Made by a program: the position numbers and the translations under genes | Source of the DNA: Gari tellinella | Lineage: Eukaryota; Mollusca; Bivalvia; Cardiida; Psammobiidae | Length of the DNA: 64,000 bases | NCBI GenBank assembly: GCA_922989275.2 | Contig: OV277857.1 | Location: 47,717,083 to 47,781,082, forward strand | Direction: 5' to 3' | Shown here: piece after piece, positions 1 through 12,900 of the stretch | How positions within the stretch are numbered: position 1 is the first letter of the stretch | How the letters are laid out: each line of letters starts with the position of its first letter | Notes under the pieces: generated by a model | The model's input: only the letters and a program-made list of their open reading frames with translations | What the model was told of the DNA's origin: nothing | Databases searched by the model: none

Positions 1-3000
1 TAGAAACAGATTACCAAAACCAGATAAAAAAGCATAGATGATATAGCAAACATAAATAAAGAAGCGAACCCTAACACCCTATGGGAACTTATCAAAGGGA
101 CAATCAGAAACGAAACTATAAAATATACAAGTGCAAAAAAGAAAAAAGAAACAGAACAAGAAAACAAACTAAAACATGAAATATCAAATGCTGAAAAAGT
201 AATTGCGAATACAAGGAACAACATAGAACTAGAAATACAAAAGCTTAGATTAAAACAATTAAAATTAGAAATAGATAAGATAATAGAAAATAAACTAAAA
301 GGAATTATAATGCGAGCAAAAGCCACCGAGATAGAATTTAATGAAAAAAACTCAAATACAGCCAGTTTAGAGAAAACAAGAGCTGAATCTAACATTATAA
401 CACACCTAACAGTAAATGGAAATTCAATCACAAGCGGCACAAACAAAATTTTACTCTACTCTTTACAAACAAAAAGAAACAGACACATCATCGATAGACT
501 TTTTCAAAGAAGACATGAAAAAGCTGAGCGAAAACGACAAAAACATATGTGACGGACTTTTAACCGAATACGAATGCGCAAATGCTCTTAAACAAATGAA
601 AAACTCAAACAGCCCAGGGTCAGACGGTATATCTGCAGAGTTTTACAAAATAATTTGGAGAGACATAAAATCATACTACGTAAAGTCAATTAATTACTCC
701 TTTAAAAATAAGAATTTAACAAATCTCCAAAAACAAGGTCTTATAACTCTCCTCCCCAAACCCGATAAAGATTTGTCTCATTTGGCAAACTGGCGACCCA
801 TCTGTCTATTAAACATAGACTATAAAATAGCAACAAAAACCATAGCTAACAGAATAAAGAAAATCTTGGAAAATTTAATTGACAATTTTCAAACAGGTTT
901 TATAAAAGGAAGATATATAGGTGAAAATATAAGAATAATAAGCTATATTTTAGATAACACAGATGATCTTGACTTACCTGGTACAATGTTTTTGCAGATT
1001 TTGAGAAAGCATTCGATAGCCTAGACCATACATTTATGATGAAATGCCTAAGGCATTTTAACTTTGGAAATGAACTCATCAGATGGATTGAGACATTCCA
1101 ACGGATTCAAAGAATGCAATTCTAAATAATGGACACATCACAGAGTTTTTCAGAGTAGAAAGAGGGGTAAGACAAGGGTGTCCTCTATCCCCGTATCTAT
1201 TTATTATATGCATTGAACTTCTATCGAACGAAATAGAAAGCAACAAAAACATTAAAGGTCAAGTAAAAGCAGGTGAAGAATTAAAAAGAACCATGTTTGA
1301 GGACGATGCAACCTTTATAACTGATGGTTCCAAAAAATCTGTTGAAAACATTATACACACGCTGGACAATTTTAGCTATATCTCTGGTCTAAGATTGAAT
1401 TCTACTAAATGCTACTCGTTACGGATAGGTTCTACAAGACGCACAAACACAGAATACTTTCAAAACAGAAAATTTACTTGGACATCGGAAAAGACAAAAG
1501 CACTTGGCATACTTTTTCACACAGATAAATCAAAGCTGATAACAGAACATTTTGCAAAGAAAATTCAAGAATTTGATTTAACATTAAACCGTTGGAAACA
1601 TCGAAAATTAACACTCTTTGGAAAAATCACAGTCATAAAAACGTTTGCACTCCCAAAACAATGTATGATTTTCTTTGGGACTCGAAACCCGACAAAATAA
1701 GCCGGCAAACCATCAGACAAGATCCTTTGATGGGAGGTTTGAAAATGATAGATCTAAACCTTTTCACCAACGCACTAAAATGTAGTTGGGTAAAAATAAT
1801 TATAGAAGAAAAAATAATGGACGTTAGAAACAGCAATATGTAAAATGTTTAAACAAATATGGCGGGAAACTTATTTTCGAAAGTGAACTAAATAAAACTA
1901 TCATTTCAGAAATGTTCAAACATAATACTTTCTTAAAAGAAATCATGATTGCATGGACGCAAATAAATGATGACACAAACAGTACAAAAATAAGCAATAG
2001 AATTTTATGGAACAACAAAAACATATCAATTCAAATCAAAACTATATTTAGAAAACAATGGTTCGAAAAAGGAATTAAACACATTAGTGACATATACGAC
2101 TATAGAACAAGTTAATTTTATAAGTTTGAAACCCTAAAGGACCTATACAATCTAGCTGAAAATGAAATTTTCTTTTATAACCAACTTAAGTCCTGTATAC
2201 CAAAACAATGGAGAGATAAATTAAAACTAGAAAATATAAATGATGCAATACAACAAAATGAAACCTTACTGCAAAAGCTGCAAAAAAAGCTGAAATTTGA
2301 CAAGCCAAAACCACAAGAAAAGTGGGAACAGGACTTAGGCAATACAGAAATAAATTGGATAAATACCTACAAAAACATATATACCGCTACAATTGACACT
2401 TCTCTCAGAAGCTTCCAGTACAAATTTATAAATAGAATTATTCCAACAAACACATCACTGATGAAATATAATATCAAACAAAGCAATTTATGTGATTTAT
2501 GTAATATGCAGGTAGAAACAATAAAACACCTATTCTGGGAGTGCAATCATGTACAACACTTTTGGAATAACTTATCTAATTGGTTAGAAAATATGACATG
2601 AGCATAAATATAAATTACCAAACAATCACACTAGGAATAATAAGCAACATAAACAATATGACTGACCATGCAAAGAATTATATACTTATAGCAGCAAAAC
2701 AATACATATTCCAAACAAAAAACAATAAAGAAATACCGACTTTCAAATATTTCAAAAATACCCTAACACGAAAAATAAATCTTGAAAAACAAATAGCACA
2801 AAACAGAGATAAACTAGAAATACACAATCTAAAATGGAGACCATTCCTAGAACAGACATAAAAACCTTTATACATGTATATATATATTTTTACCCTTAGA
2901 AAATATTATATTAAATTTTTTTAGACTGGTACTGTAGTCCAAAATTAGAGTCAAATTTCAACTCCTTCCCAAACAAATTTCCTTACTCTCACTATCCCTC

Positions 3001-3115
3001 TTTTTTCTCTCTCTCTCTAAAAAAAAAATTTCATCTCATCTGTATAAATGTTGTTATGTAATATGAAATTGTATAGCATGAAAAATGATGAAATAAAATT
3101 CATTACAAAAAAAAA
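1..3115 (+). mobile_element. L1/Tx1-like non-LTR retrotransposon, 5' part outside the window
   Basis: The 3' part of a LINE, truncated only by the window edge. In order it contains the basic/coiled linker upstream of the reverse transcriptase (about 60-420), RT motifs (about 560-1700), a C-terminal region with a zinc-knuckle-like pattern CDLC..H..C (about 2490-2545), a 3' UTR with an AATAAA-like signal near 3093, and an A-rich tail ending near 3115. The element lies upstream of the first visible XDH exon in the same orientation, so it sits in an XDH intron. The tail and RT motifs place it in the L1/Tx1 group by family knowledge; the exact clade is an inference. Confidence 0.85.
63..2861 (+). 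pseudogene. Broken LINE ORF2 (reverse transcriptase)
   Basis: Reads in pieces in several frames. The linker ends 'IIMRAKATEIEF'. RT finger and palm motifs follow: 'NSPGSDGISAEFYK' (about 610), 'NWRPICLLNIDYKIATK' (about 790-840) and 'QTGFIKGRYIGENIR' (about 890). Near 990 a frameshift separates this part from 'DFEKAFDSLDH', read in another frame. 'VRQGCPLSPYLF' follows at about 1167, and then the catalytic motif reads FEDD (about 1296) where LINEs have FADD. The thumb part 'LTLFGKITVIKTFALPKQ' (about 1608) and the zinc-knuckle region (2490-2545) are recognisable. Several stops and frame changes mean no functional polymerase is encoded. An old dead copy is the most economical reading. Confidence 0.85.
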
Positions 3116-3865
3116 GGTTAACCAGATGTTACTATTTCATCTACATCGCACTAGAACACTTGGATACCTATAAAGTTGTTGTCCTTTGTCATTTCCAGTC
3201 AGCCCATATCACCCATCCTCGATTTGACCTAGAGCTAATTTGGACTTATAAAGATTCGGAATCTGAAATATGTTGTCCAGGCTGCCAGCTCCAGGGGCAT
3301 ATGTGTTTATTGAACACAAACTCATTGCTTCTCTCAAATAGGGAAATGCTATAGAAAAAGAACAAGTGAATAAAAAACTATTCTATTGCATGAGTTATCG
3401 TTATCCTGTCACTCTCAATGACGTCATAAAGCACATCTGCAAACAGTATTGATCCTGATCAGACGCCGTGAAACGCGGCGTCTGATCAGGATCAAAACTG
3501 TTTGCCACTTGCTTTGAAATAAAGTCAGTTAAACTGCCTGAAATCTAACTTGAAACGATATTGCAGACAACAATATTGAAGCAGACAATAACGAAACGGT
3601 GACATTGGCAAACACCTCACGATACATTTGATCACGAAAGGGTTAAAAGAGTCTGCAGACGAAAAAAGATGTAAATTTGTTCTGTAAATGGATGCAATGT
3701 GCAGACATAAAAGCAGACATATACACGTAAACATTAATATCCGGAAAAGATTTCTGTTTAAATTAAATATCAAACAAAAACAAGGCCAAACGATTTTTCT
3801 CCAGCTTCACTCGTTTAATGCTTTGACTACTCAACAATTGTTTTAAGTTTACCTGTATGTTTCAG
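3116..3865. other. XDH intron remainder between LINE tail and first visible exon
   Basis: No coding exon was recognised. The stretch holds one hairpin MITE (listed separately) and otherwise unremarkable AT-rich sequence up to the acceptor at 3864-3865. Confidence 0.6.
3440..3646. mobile_element. piggyBac-like hairpin MITE
   Basis: The central inverted repeat 3451-3493 pairs GATCCTGATCAGACGCCG with its complement across a 6-8 base loop. The right side contains the family's 'GCAGAC..' stretches and ends AAGGGTTAA at 3646, matching the TTAA-plus-CCCTT ends of the complete copy at 41732-41944. The left end is degenerate and its position approximate. Confidence 0.65.
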
Positions 3866-3953
3866 ACTGCAGAGACCGGTACGGTGTGTATTGACTCGTG
3901 AGGATGATATGGCCATGACTGGTACCGGGCATCCATTCCTCGCAAAATACAAG
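3866..3953 (+). CDS. XDH: XDH exon 'a' (PVRC region)
   Basis: Acceptor TTTCAG ends at 3865 and donor GTATAT starts at 3954. The first base completes a split codon, then the frame reads [17 protein letters not shown] and HPFLAKYK. This matches the XDH segment just after the 'FGGK' Mo-site loop, whose Glu (bovine Glu802) must lie in an exon left of the window. Confidence 0.9.
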
Positions 3954-6900
3954 GTATATACACTCTTTAAGAACTGTTACTTACCGGTATTGCAAATATT
4001 GTGAAGCTCCCTTTATTAAATTAATCGTAAATTATGAAATACAAATTGAAATATTAAAGTATTTGAGAATAAAACATACATTAAAAAAAACATTATATGT
4101 AAAGTATAAAAATTATTTACCCTTTGACAGTCCACCCAAACATCACTGGCATTTGCAATAGTTTGGATCAAGTTCGGATGCCGCAAAAGGCGGCGTCTGA
4201 TCTATATCCAAACTATTTTTCTACATCCTTTAGGTTTCCACCTTTTAAAAGTACATATATCATAATCTGAGAAAGCTTAAAGACTACTGTTTAACTGAAC
4301 TCTAGACAGAGTAGGTAACAAGACATATAATTATACAAATCCCCAGAGTATGTAACAAGTTGCTACGACATTACATTTACTAGACATATCTTTTAAAACT
4401 GTCGAACAAAAATTATGGGACATTCGACCATCACATTTGAGAAATTCTATATGACCCATTTTGTGTCTCAGTTCCGTAAACCCTAACTCATCCATCCTTT
4501 CGTTCATTTCTAAGGAAAACACTTCATATCTTAAAGACATGCATGACTATTTAACTTTACAGGTTGGGTTCACAAGTGAAGGAAAGGTATTGGCTTTGAA
4601 TTTAGATATGTGGTTCAATGCTGGTATGTCCCTTGACAAATCAGATGCAGTAAGTATTTTGTGTATATATTATGTTATTGTAGTCGTGCCACAAGAAAGG
4701 ACTTTAATACTGCAGCAATAAAATTTCACTTCTATGTTAAGTTTAACTTATCACATCTTTGTGTGGAGAGGCATCTAATTCTGTGAAGTTCTTGTTTTAT
4801 TATATGGAAATCTGTCAGAGACATATAGAGCAAAACAGCAAATTCCAATTTATAGAGATTTTGAGTTGAGCTTGGGATTGTTCTCCAGCATTTAATAGGT
4901 CAGATTTGAAGGAAAGCTCACTTATGACAAACCAAATGCTTGAAAACGTTCTAAGACTCAACTCAAATGCGTTACAACCTTAGACCCTCGTATATTTCAA
5001 ATACTAACATCTTTATAATTATATCAAAAAATCTTTTGGTGTGAATTCTGATTACAATTCTACATTGCAGTCACTCCATAAGTGTAAGGAAATCCCGCTT
5101 GAAATGTATAGTTACTTACTTTTATCTGAAGCCCTGATAGTCTATATTATAGACTAAGAAAAAGTAAAGGGAAAATACCTAATCTTGACAGAAACAAATT
5201 TTTCCATGTTTTACCCAGTCAAGATAAAGAGCTGTAGTAAGTTGTTTCTTCATCTTGACATGTAGCTCATTTAACCGGTTTCTCCATAAACATGTCCTTT
5301 ACTATTCTTATTATTTATGCGCTAAGAAAAGTAGTATAAATCTAGGAAGTTCTGCAGAAGACATAGAAAATGTCTTTTCAGTACCTTTTAAGACGGTATC
5401 TAAGAACTGGTTGACCAAGCCGTATTCAATCATAGGTGCAACTACACTTGTCATGTACAAACGTGTACGTGTGAAGAGTACACTTCTCTTGTACAAACAG
5501 TATAGATACAGATCAAATATTTTCAAAAAATAAATCAATGACTGGCCAGTTTGTAAGTTTGAAATACATTGTTAAAAGCATCTCCAAATACGTATGTATG
5601 TATAAATGGATTAGATTGATTATGAATCTGAAGTTGTCCGTTTAGCTTCAGGGGGTATTTTACATGGTCAATAGAATTATCTCATATCTGAGATTTATGA
5701 AATATATTATGACAGATAAGGAAAAAAGCCATGTTCCATTGTGAAAACGCTTACAACATTTTAAGTGTGCATATAACGTCTCAACTCTGCAAAACAAACC
5801 TGCCATCCAGCACAGCATTCCGAGGATTTGGGGTACCTCAGGTAGTTATGGTTGCAGAGAATTGGATGACTGACATTGCTGTATATCTCGGAGTTCCATC
5901 TATAAAGGTTTGATTTCCGCTAACTAGAGCGCTATCCCAATACCCATAGACCATATCTAGCTTTGAAGACCGGTGACTATTTAAAGCAGGTTAAACGTAA
6001 ATCAGATTGCACCTTAATGCGCATTCTGTTTAATTTTATTCTACGTTAAAGATTGATGAACGGCACGGGCTTAAATCAAACTGAAACTAAAGTGGATTGT
6101 TATTAAAAAAAGCTATCTGTTTTACTTTAATTTTGCTTTAAGCTGCTATATTCAATCCAATCATTTGACATTCATTTGTTGTCTGAGGACAAGTAAATAG
6201 AGGTTTTCAAATTCCTTTTTATAGCCATTTTCAGTTAAACCACATGAACAAGTTGAACTTTAAGTCTGCTTTAAATTATCATTTGCTATGATATAGAAAA
6301 TATTTCTCATAGTGCCTACTAGTATTCATGACTGTATAAAGTGACACTAATTTCTTCATCGGATAAATGAATTAAAATGTGTATTTATGGAAAAGTTTGT
6401 TAACTGCTATACATATAGTAAGTTTCAATTCGTAGAGCATTTAGAAGTGGGCTAACAAAAACCGCAAACTTGTCAGATATTTTATATTATCAGAATTTCG
6501 CGGAATAACTTTGATTAAATTAGATACGAATGAGCTAATTATTTCGAGTAGTTGTTCATGGGTATACATTTTGAAGAGCAGGCTTCTTTTAGAATAATGA
6601 CTGTCATGTAGCTCAATTCAAAGTTTAATTTGAAAGGACTTTCTAATTTTATCTGGCCTACAGAATGTCGGAGTTTCCAGCTTATTGCTGATGTGTCCCT
6701 GAAAGTCTGTACGAAGGCATCTGAGGTCTTCCTCCACATGAGGATAGTTAAGGATGTGATATGACTGAAATACTGTTAAAGCAACGTAAAGGCATACAAC
6801 TAAACCAATAAAAAAGTACATCGACAGGAGTTTCAATATTGGTACATTTTGGTCAAATCTGTGTTATGGAAGAATTTATGCCTGTATATGTTTGGGTCAG

Positions 6901-9900
6901 TTGATAGTAATTTAACACTTTACCCTATAGCCTGTTTCAAGTTTTTAAGAAAGGTGACCACTGTAAGCAGACTGAATGTAAATCAGATGGCGCTTTCACT
7001 TAAAACAACAAACCAACAAACAAACAAAAAACTTGTGATAAACTTTTTACATTCATATGTTTGTTATATTTTTAAGGTAAGGGAGATGAATCTCTATCAA
7101 GATGGTGATTATACATACTACAATCAGGAGTTATCTCCCTGCCTTGCTCAGAGGTGCTGGGACGAATGCATCAAAAGTAGTAACTACCAGAGCAGGAGAC
7201 AAACATTAGATACCTTCAATGGGTAGAGCATCATTGAAAATTGTTTTTACACTACTGTAAAATGTCTATAATACAAGCACTTATACAAAGGCTTGTTTTA
7301 GTGATGAGGATAGTTGGTATGTTACAATAAGGTTGACAGAAGCAGAATCTTGCTGGGAGATATTTCTGATTTACTATTAATCTGCTTAAATCCTGTATTA
7401 CACAATAGATATGACTTTCACTTATTCCTCCAGTGAATAAGATGGTTCAACTTTACACAGTCATGCATATGAACCAAACAAAATACTATTTTATCATGGC
7501 AGATGTCAGTTTAGTAACAAAGCAGGCTGAACGTAAACAGAATGCTCCTTAAAGAGCGTTTCTGAGTCTATAACATGAGTTTCCTTATTTTATATATGAG
7601 AAAATAACCTGAGGTCCTGTCTTGCTATGGCCTTAAATTTAAAGTGGAAAAACCTGTAAAACGACGAAACATGGTGTTCATATTATTTAGTTGTTGTACA
7701 TTTCTTTTTGTCTGTTTTTCAGCAATAATAGATGGAAGAAGCGTGGTATGACAGTCGTTCCTATTAAAAGTGGAATAAATTTTTGTGAACCCTTTGCCAA
7801 CCAGGTAACAGCTTTCAGCATACACAATGGCATGTTTTTCCGAACAAAAGTGAACTTTATTAAGCTTATTATTTACGTATTGGATAATGTGGTACAGAGT
7901 GTACAGAACCTGATCCTTTACTGCAATGCAAATCCGCGATTACGTTAAATTTGACCAATTTAAAAATGAGCTTGGCATCAGAACGACATTGGGTCTATTT
8001 GTAATGTTGAGAATCAACCTGTGGTAAAATGTCTAAGTGTGGATATCTTAAGTTTACATATTTGTGATTTGTTTAATGCCATTTTAGAATATAACCTATA
8101 TTTTAAACCAATCAAACTGCCTTTTGCTACCCATTAAGTACGGCACTTAATCATTAAGAATTTTGTTGTTTTTCGACGTCGCGTGGTGTCTGCGCGCGCT
8201 ATAAGATAGCTCCGGCTCGTAGCAACTAATCGTAAACACTGCCATATTTGGCAATCTCACAACCAGAATGTTTACTAGAAGTGCTTGAATGGGCCAATCA
8301 AAATATAGGTTATATTCTAAGTTAGTTAGAACATATTAACGCTCGTTACGCCCCTTCTTAATCATTAAGATTTCACTTAATATGTTCTAACTATAACTTA
8401 GATAGCGGGGTCTTCCCGGTGAAATGGACAGAAGGCGTTATTGTACCGTTATACAAGAAGGGTGACAAATGAAATATACAAAACTACAGGGGTATCAAGC
8501 TAGTCAGCTGTTTCTCTAAGCTTTTCACGACTATATTGAACAAAAGAATAGCATGCTTTTGTGAAAACAATAACACCATACCCGACGCACAGTTTGGTTT
8601 TCAGAAAGGGAAATAAACAGTAGGTGCTTTATTTATTCTACATTAGTTCAGAAGTTTGTTAGTGGTCGTATTCGAATCATCGAGTTTGTGGTCAACGAAA
8701 AGTGGGCGGAGCAAACGCGCGAAGATTTACTGATGTCAACGATTTTGGCCCGACTCGAATAGAAATTGAAGTCAACGAAAACTTTGTACTTCCGGACGAA
8801 TGGAAATGAATCAAACACCCGTTAAAACAGTCGTAATGCTCCCAATTTTTATATACGCACATAATGCCATGTGATCTGGATCCAATCGATTAACTGAGAG
8901 GGTCTTTATGTTTGTTTTATCTAGAGACACTAATCACGTGGTATAAACGTGGTCACGTGACTAAATCAACGCTCGATTTTAGGGTTTGACAACATTTTGT
9001 CAACGGAAAACATCAAGTCGTGATTCGAATAGAACTTGTTGACAAATATTCCAACTAACGCGATACTTGCCCTGATTCGAATACGACCAGTGATAATAAA
9101 AGGCTATACTGTAAGTTTGTAGATTTTAAAAAGGCGTTCGACAACATTTATCGTAACGGGTTATGGTTAAAACTTCACCAGGTAGGGGTAGACGGGAAAG
9201 CGTTGAGTTATCAGAGACATGTACAGTAGAGTGAAATCATGTGTAAAGGCATGTGGTAATTATTCAGAGTTTTTCGAGTGTGCCATTTGATTGAGACAAG
9301 GGGAGATAATTTCACCTGTAATGTTCTCCCTTTACTTGGAATATTTAGAAATATGCTTACAAGACAATGTTAATTCTGAATTGAAGGTAGATGATATTAT
9401 TTTAATGCTTTTGCTCTTTGCGGACGATATGGTAATTCTAGGGGATTCACCTGAAAATTTACAGAATAGCCTGAATCTATTAAATACTTATTGTAATAAA
9501 TGGAGCTTAGAGGTGAATCCCACGAAAACTAAAGTGATGGTGTTTAGAAAAATAGAGGAAAAATGTTAGATAATGAAACATTTTCATATAATGATAGTGA
9601 ATTAGAAGTTGTGAATGATTTTAACTACCTTGGCACTATTTTAGACTATACTGGTTCTTTTGTACATAACCAAGAACATTTGTTGGGTAAAGCTCTTAAA
9701 GTTCTGAATATGCTTATAATAAATTGTAAGAAACTTAAATTAAAGCCAAGAATACTTTGTCAATTATTTGACTCATTTGTAGGTTCGATTTTTAGGATAT
9801 TCTTCTGAAATTTTTGGGATATAGTAAGTTGAAAGAAATTGAACGAATTCACCTGAAATTTTGTAAATCTTTATTAAATGTTAGAACAAACACTGCTACA

Positions 9901-12900
9901 GTTGGTGTATATGGGGAACTGGGTAGGTACCCATTGTATATACAAAGAAATGTTAGTATCCTGAAATATTGGTTTAAATTATTGAAAACTGATAATATTA
10001 TATTAAAAACTGTGTATAAACTTTGTTATGAAGAATGTGTTGCAGGACGTAAATGCTGGTTATCAAATGTTAAAACAATGTTATGCCAAAATGGTTTTGA
10101 ATATGTGTGGCAACAACAACCAACCATTCAAGATAAATCGTTTATTTAAAAAATTAAACAACGTTCAATTGATATATTTTACCAAAGCTAGTATACAGAC
10201 AAGGCTAGCAGCGTTGTTTTAAACTTATATGATAATATAAAAACTACGTTTGGCTACAAAAGCTACTTGAATATTTTACCATATGATTTGAGACATTTTA
10301 TAACAAAAATAAAATTGTCGTCACACACTCTTCACATCCAAACAGGACGATATGGTAGGAATATAATTCCACGAGCTGGTTTGTGTCATCAACAATATTG
10401 AAGATGAATATCACTTTATTATAAAATGCCCATGTTATTTAGAATTACGAAAGAAATATTTGAAAAAATACTATTATGTAAGGCCCAGTATGGCTAGAAC
10501 TATTCCAAATAGATTATGGAAATGTTTTGTATAATCTGACAAAATATTTGAAAATTGCAATTTTACAACGGATTTCTATGTCTTATAATGTTTAAATCTT
10601 CCTCTTAAAACATAGCATAAACATGTGTTCGAAAATATAGTACGCACTGCGTATTTAAGTGACTTTTGACTGAATTTAATTAAAACAGAAAGTACCATAA
10701 GTAATTTCTTGAAGTTAACTGATTATTTCGTAATATGTGGTATATTTACATTATGTTATAAGATGATGTACTTGTGTACAAGTCTGAATAAAATATTTTC
10801 TGTTCTGTTCTGTTCTGGTATATTTTCAATGTTGATAATTACCCTCGGTCAATATTTTAAAGGTTCAAAACTTTCATTAACACACAGGCATCTTATCAGA
10901 GCTAAATTTTCGGGTATAGATCTCAGTCTTAACAATATCAGTACTTCCCCTCAAGGCACACATCATTTTTGCGGTCAAAATACAAACTTTTCAAAGAAAG
11001 CGTGTCACCGTGTTTTGCGTTACCTATAGAAAGATTTAACAAACATAATATGTCATATATATTTTTCATGAAGAAATTGATGTTTGTTTTGGATTTAAAT
11101 TGATTGTTCAAGCTGTGTTCGACAGAATATTAACGGATATGGGATATTGAAGAAGTTTGGTGTTCGAAAACCTGATGTTGCTTTATGCTTGGGCTAAAAA
11201 AGTAGCCCCGTGTTAGAAACGGTGAAGAAGTTCCTCATGAACACACGAACGAGTTTGAAACGTGCGTTAACGGTGTTTAATTATAGGCGGAACTGTATTA
11301 GCGACATCAACATATACATATATACCCAAGTCGTAATGAGCTTTGTGGTGACGGAATTCTTTCACGTTACTTAACGGAAGAGAGAGAGGTAAATGCACTT
11401 ACTTGCGTAAGCCATTTGAAAACTGCGAAAGCATTGACGCTATTTCAATTAGATAAACAGAGCATGTTTTAGAGTGAAATACAAGAAAGAGAAAATCACC
11501 AGAAACATCCACGATATGGCTGTCGATTAATGAGTGCTTGCGAAACGCTAACCATGTCAATGAACGCCGTTTGTATCAGGTGTACCACAGCTAATATTCA
11601 ATGTGGAGCTAACCCAGTTACATAACTACCGCTTCTGACCTTTGAATTCTAACAAAACAACAATATCCATTCATTCATTTCAACTTCTAATCTTGATCCG
11701 CGTCAAAAGCATGTATGTCGATTTAGTGGCAAAAAGAAAACAACTTAAAGAAGTAACATCTGTTTATGCCGGATGCTATAGAGTTTGTGTTGATCTGAAA
11801 TAGATCCCTACCGGGAAATCACATCTCTTTCAAAATAGTGCACTATTAAATAAACATTCAATGACCAGTATTAACTGCCCACATCTTCAACACTGCTTAT
11901 ATTAATGTTAGTTAAATTACATGTTGATGACTTAACACTGAATTGATGCTACATTTCTAATACCGATATTGCTATAGATCTACACTGTTTGCAAGATGCT
12001 GTATTATAATGAAGAGGGTCGTATAGCTTTATGTTTCCCTGAAATGCTATGCCATGACTACTCATTAGAATTGCCATTGGTTGTGTCATTTATTTCCTAT
12101 TGTACAGGCTGGTGCGCTAGTCCATGTCTACATAGATGGCTCTGTACTACTTACACATGGAGGTGTAGAAATGGGACAGGGTCTTCACACAAAAATGATA
12201 CAGGTACAGTAAAAACAACATATTTGTTATGACAGATAATGGTTTGTCTTCATAGCCCTACAGTAAATACCATCTGTTACCACTGGAAATAAGACGAATT
12301 GATATTAATACATTAAGCTTAACGTCAGACGCATTTTTAGTATAATCCTGATGTTTCCAGGCGTCTGAGATAGCCGTCTCAATAAAGTTAGACTGCGCAA
12401 ACCGTGCCATGATACATGTGGTTCAGAATTGCAACCCGGTCATAACGTTATACATGGGAATTATTTGCAAGTTCTGGCAAATTACTTGTTTCACCTAAGC
12501 TTAATTATTTTTTAAAGCATCTGTTCCCGCAAAAGCGTCATATATATGTGTAATGAAGTAGACGTGTCAAACGGCGTCTTTTCATATATCAGACTCTATA
12601 CACAGGCGAATTCTGAAATATCTGTCTTAATCCATTAATTCATAGCCTGATTTTAGTATTGACGATAGGTTACCACTTAAAACAGATTGAAAATAAAGCA
12701 AGATGCGCATTAAGGCGCTTTCCGCTTTATTTACATCCTGCTTTAAGCTTCTATCAAATGTCCAAGCCCAAATGTCAATAAGAGTTTGAGCTGAATCTGA
12801 AACTGTTTTCAAGCATTTGGTATTCGGATTTCAAAAGCTCAAGTAAACAAATACTTGAGAACGATCTCAGATCGAACTCAAACTCTTAATCACCTTGGAC

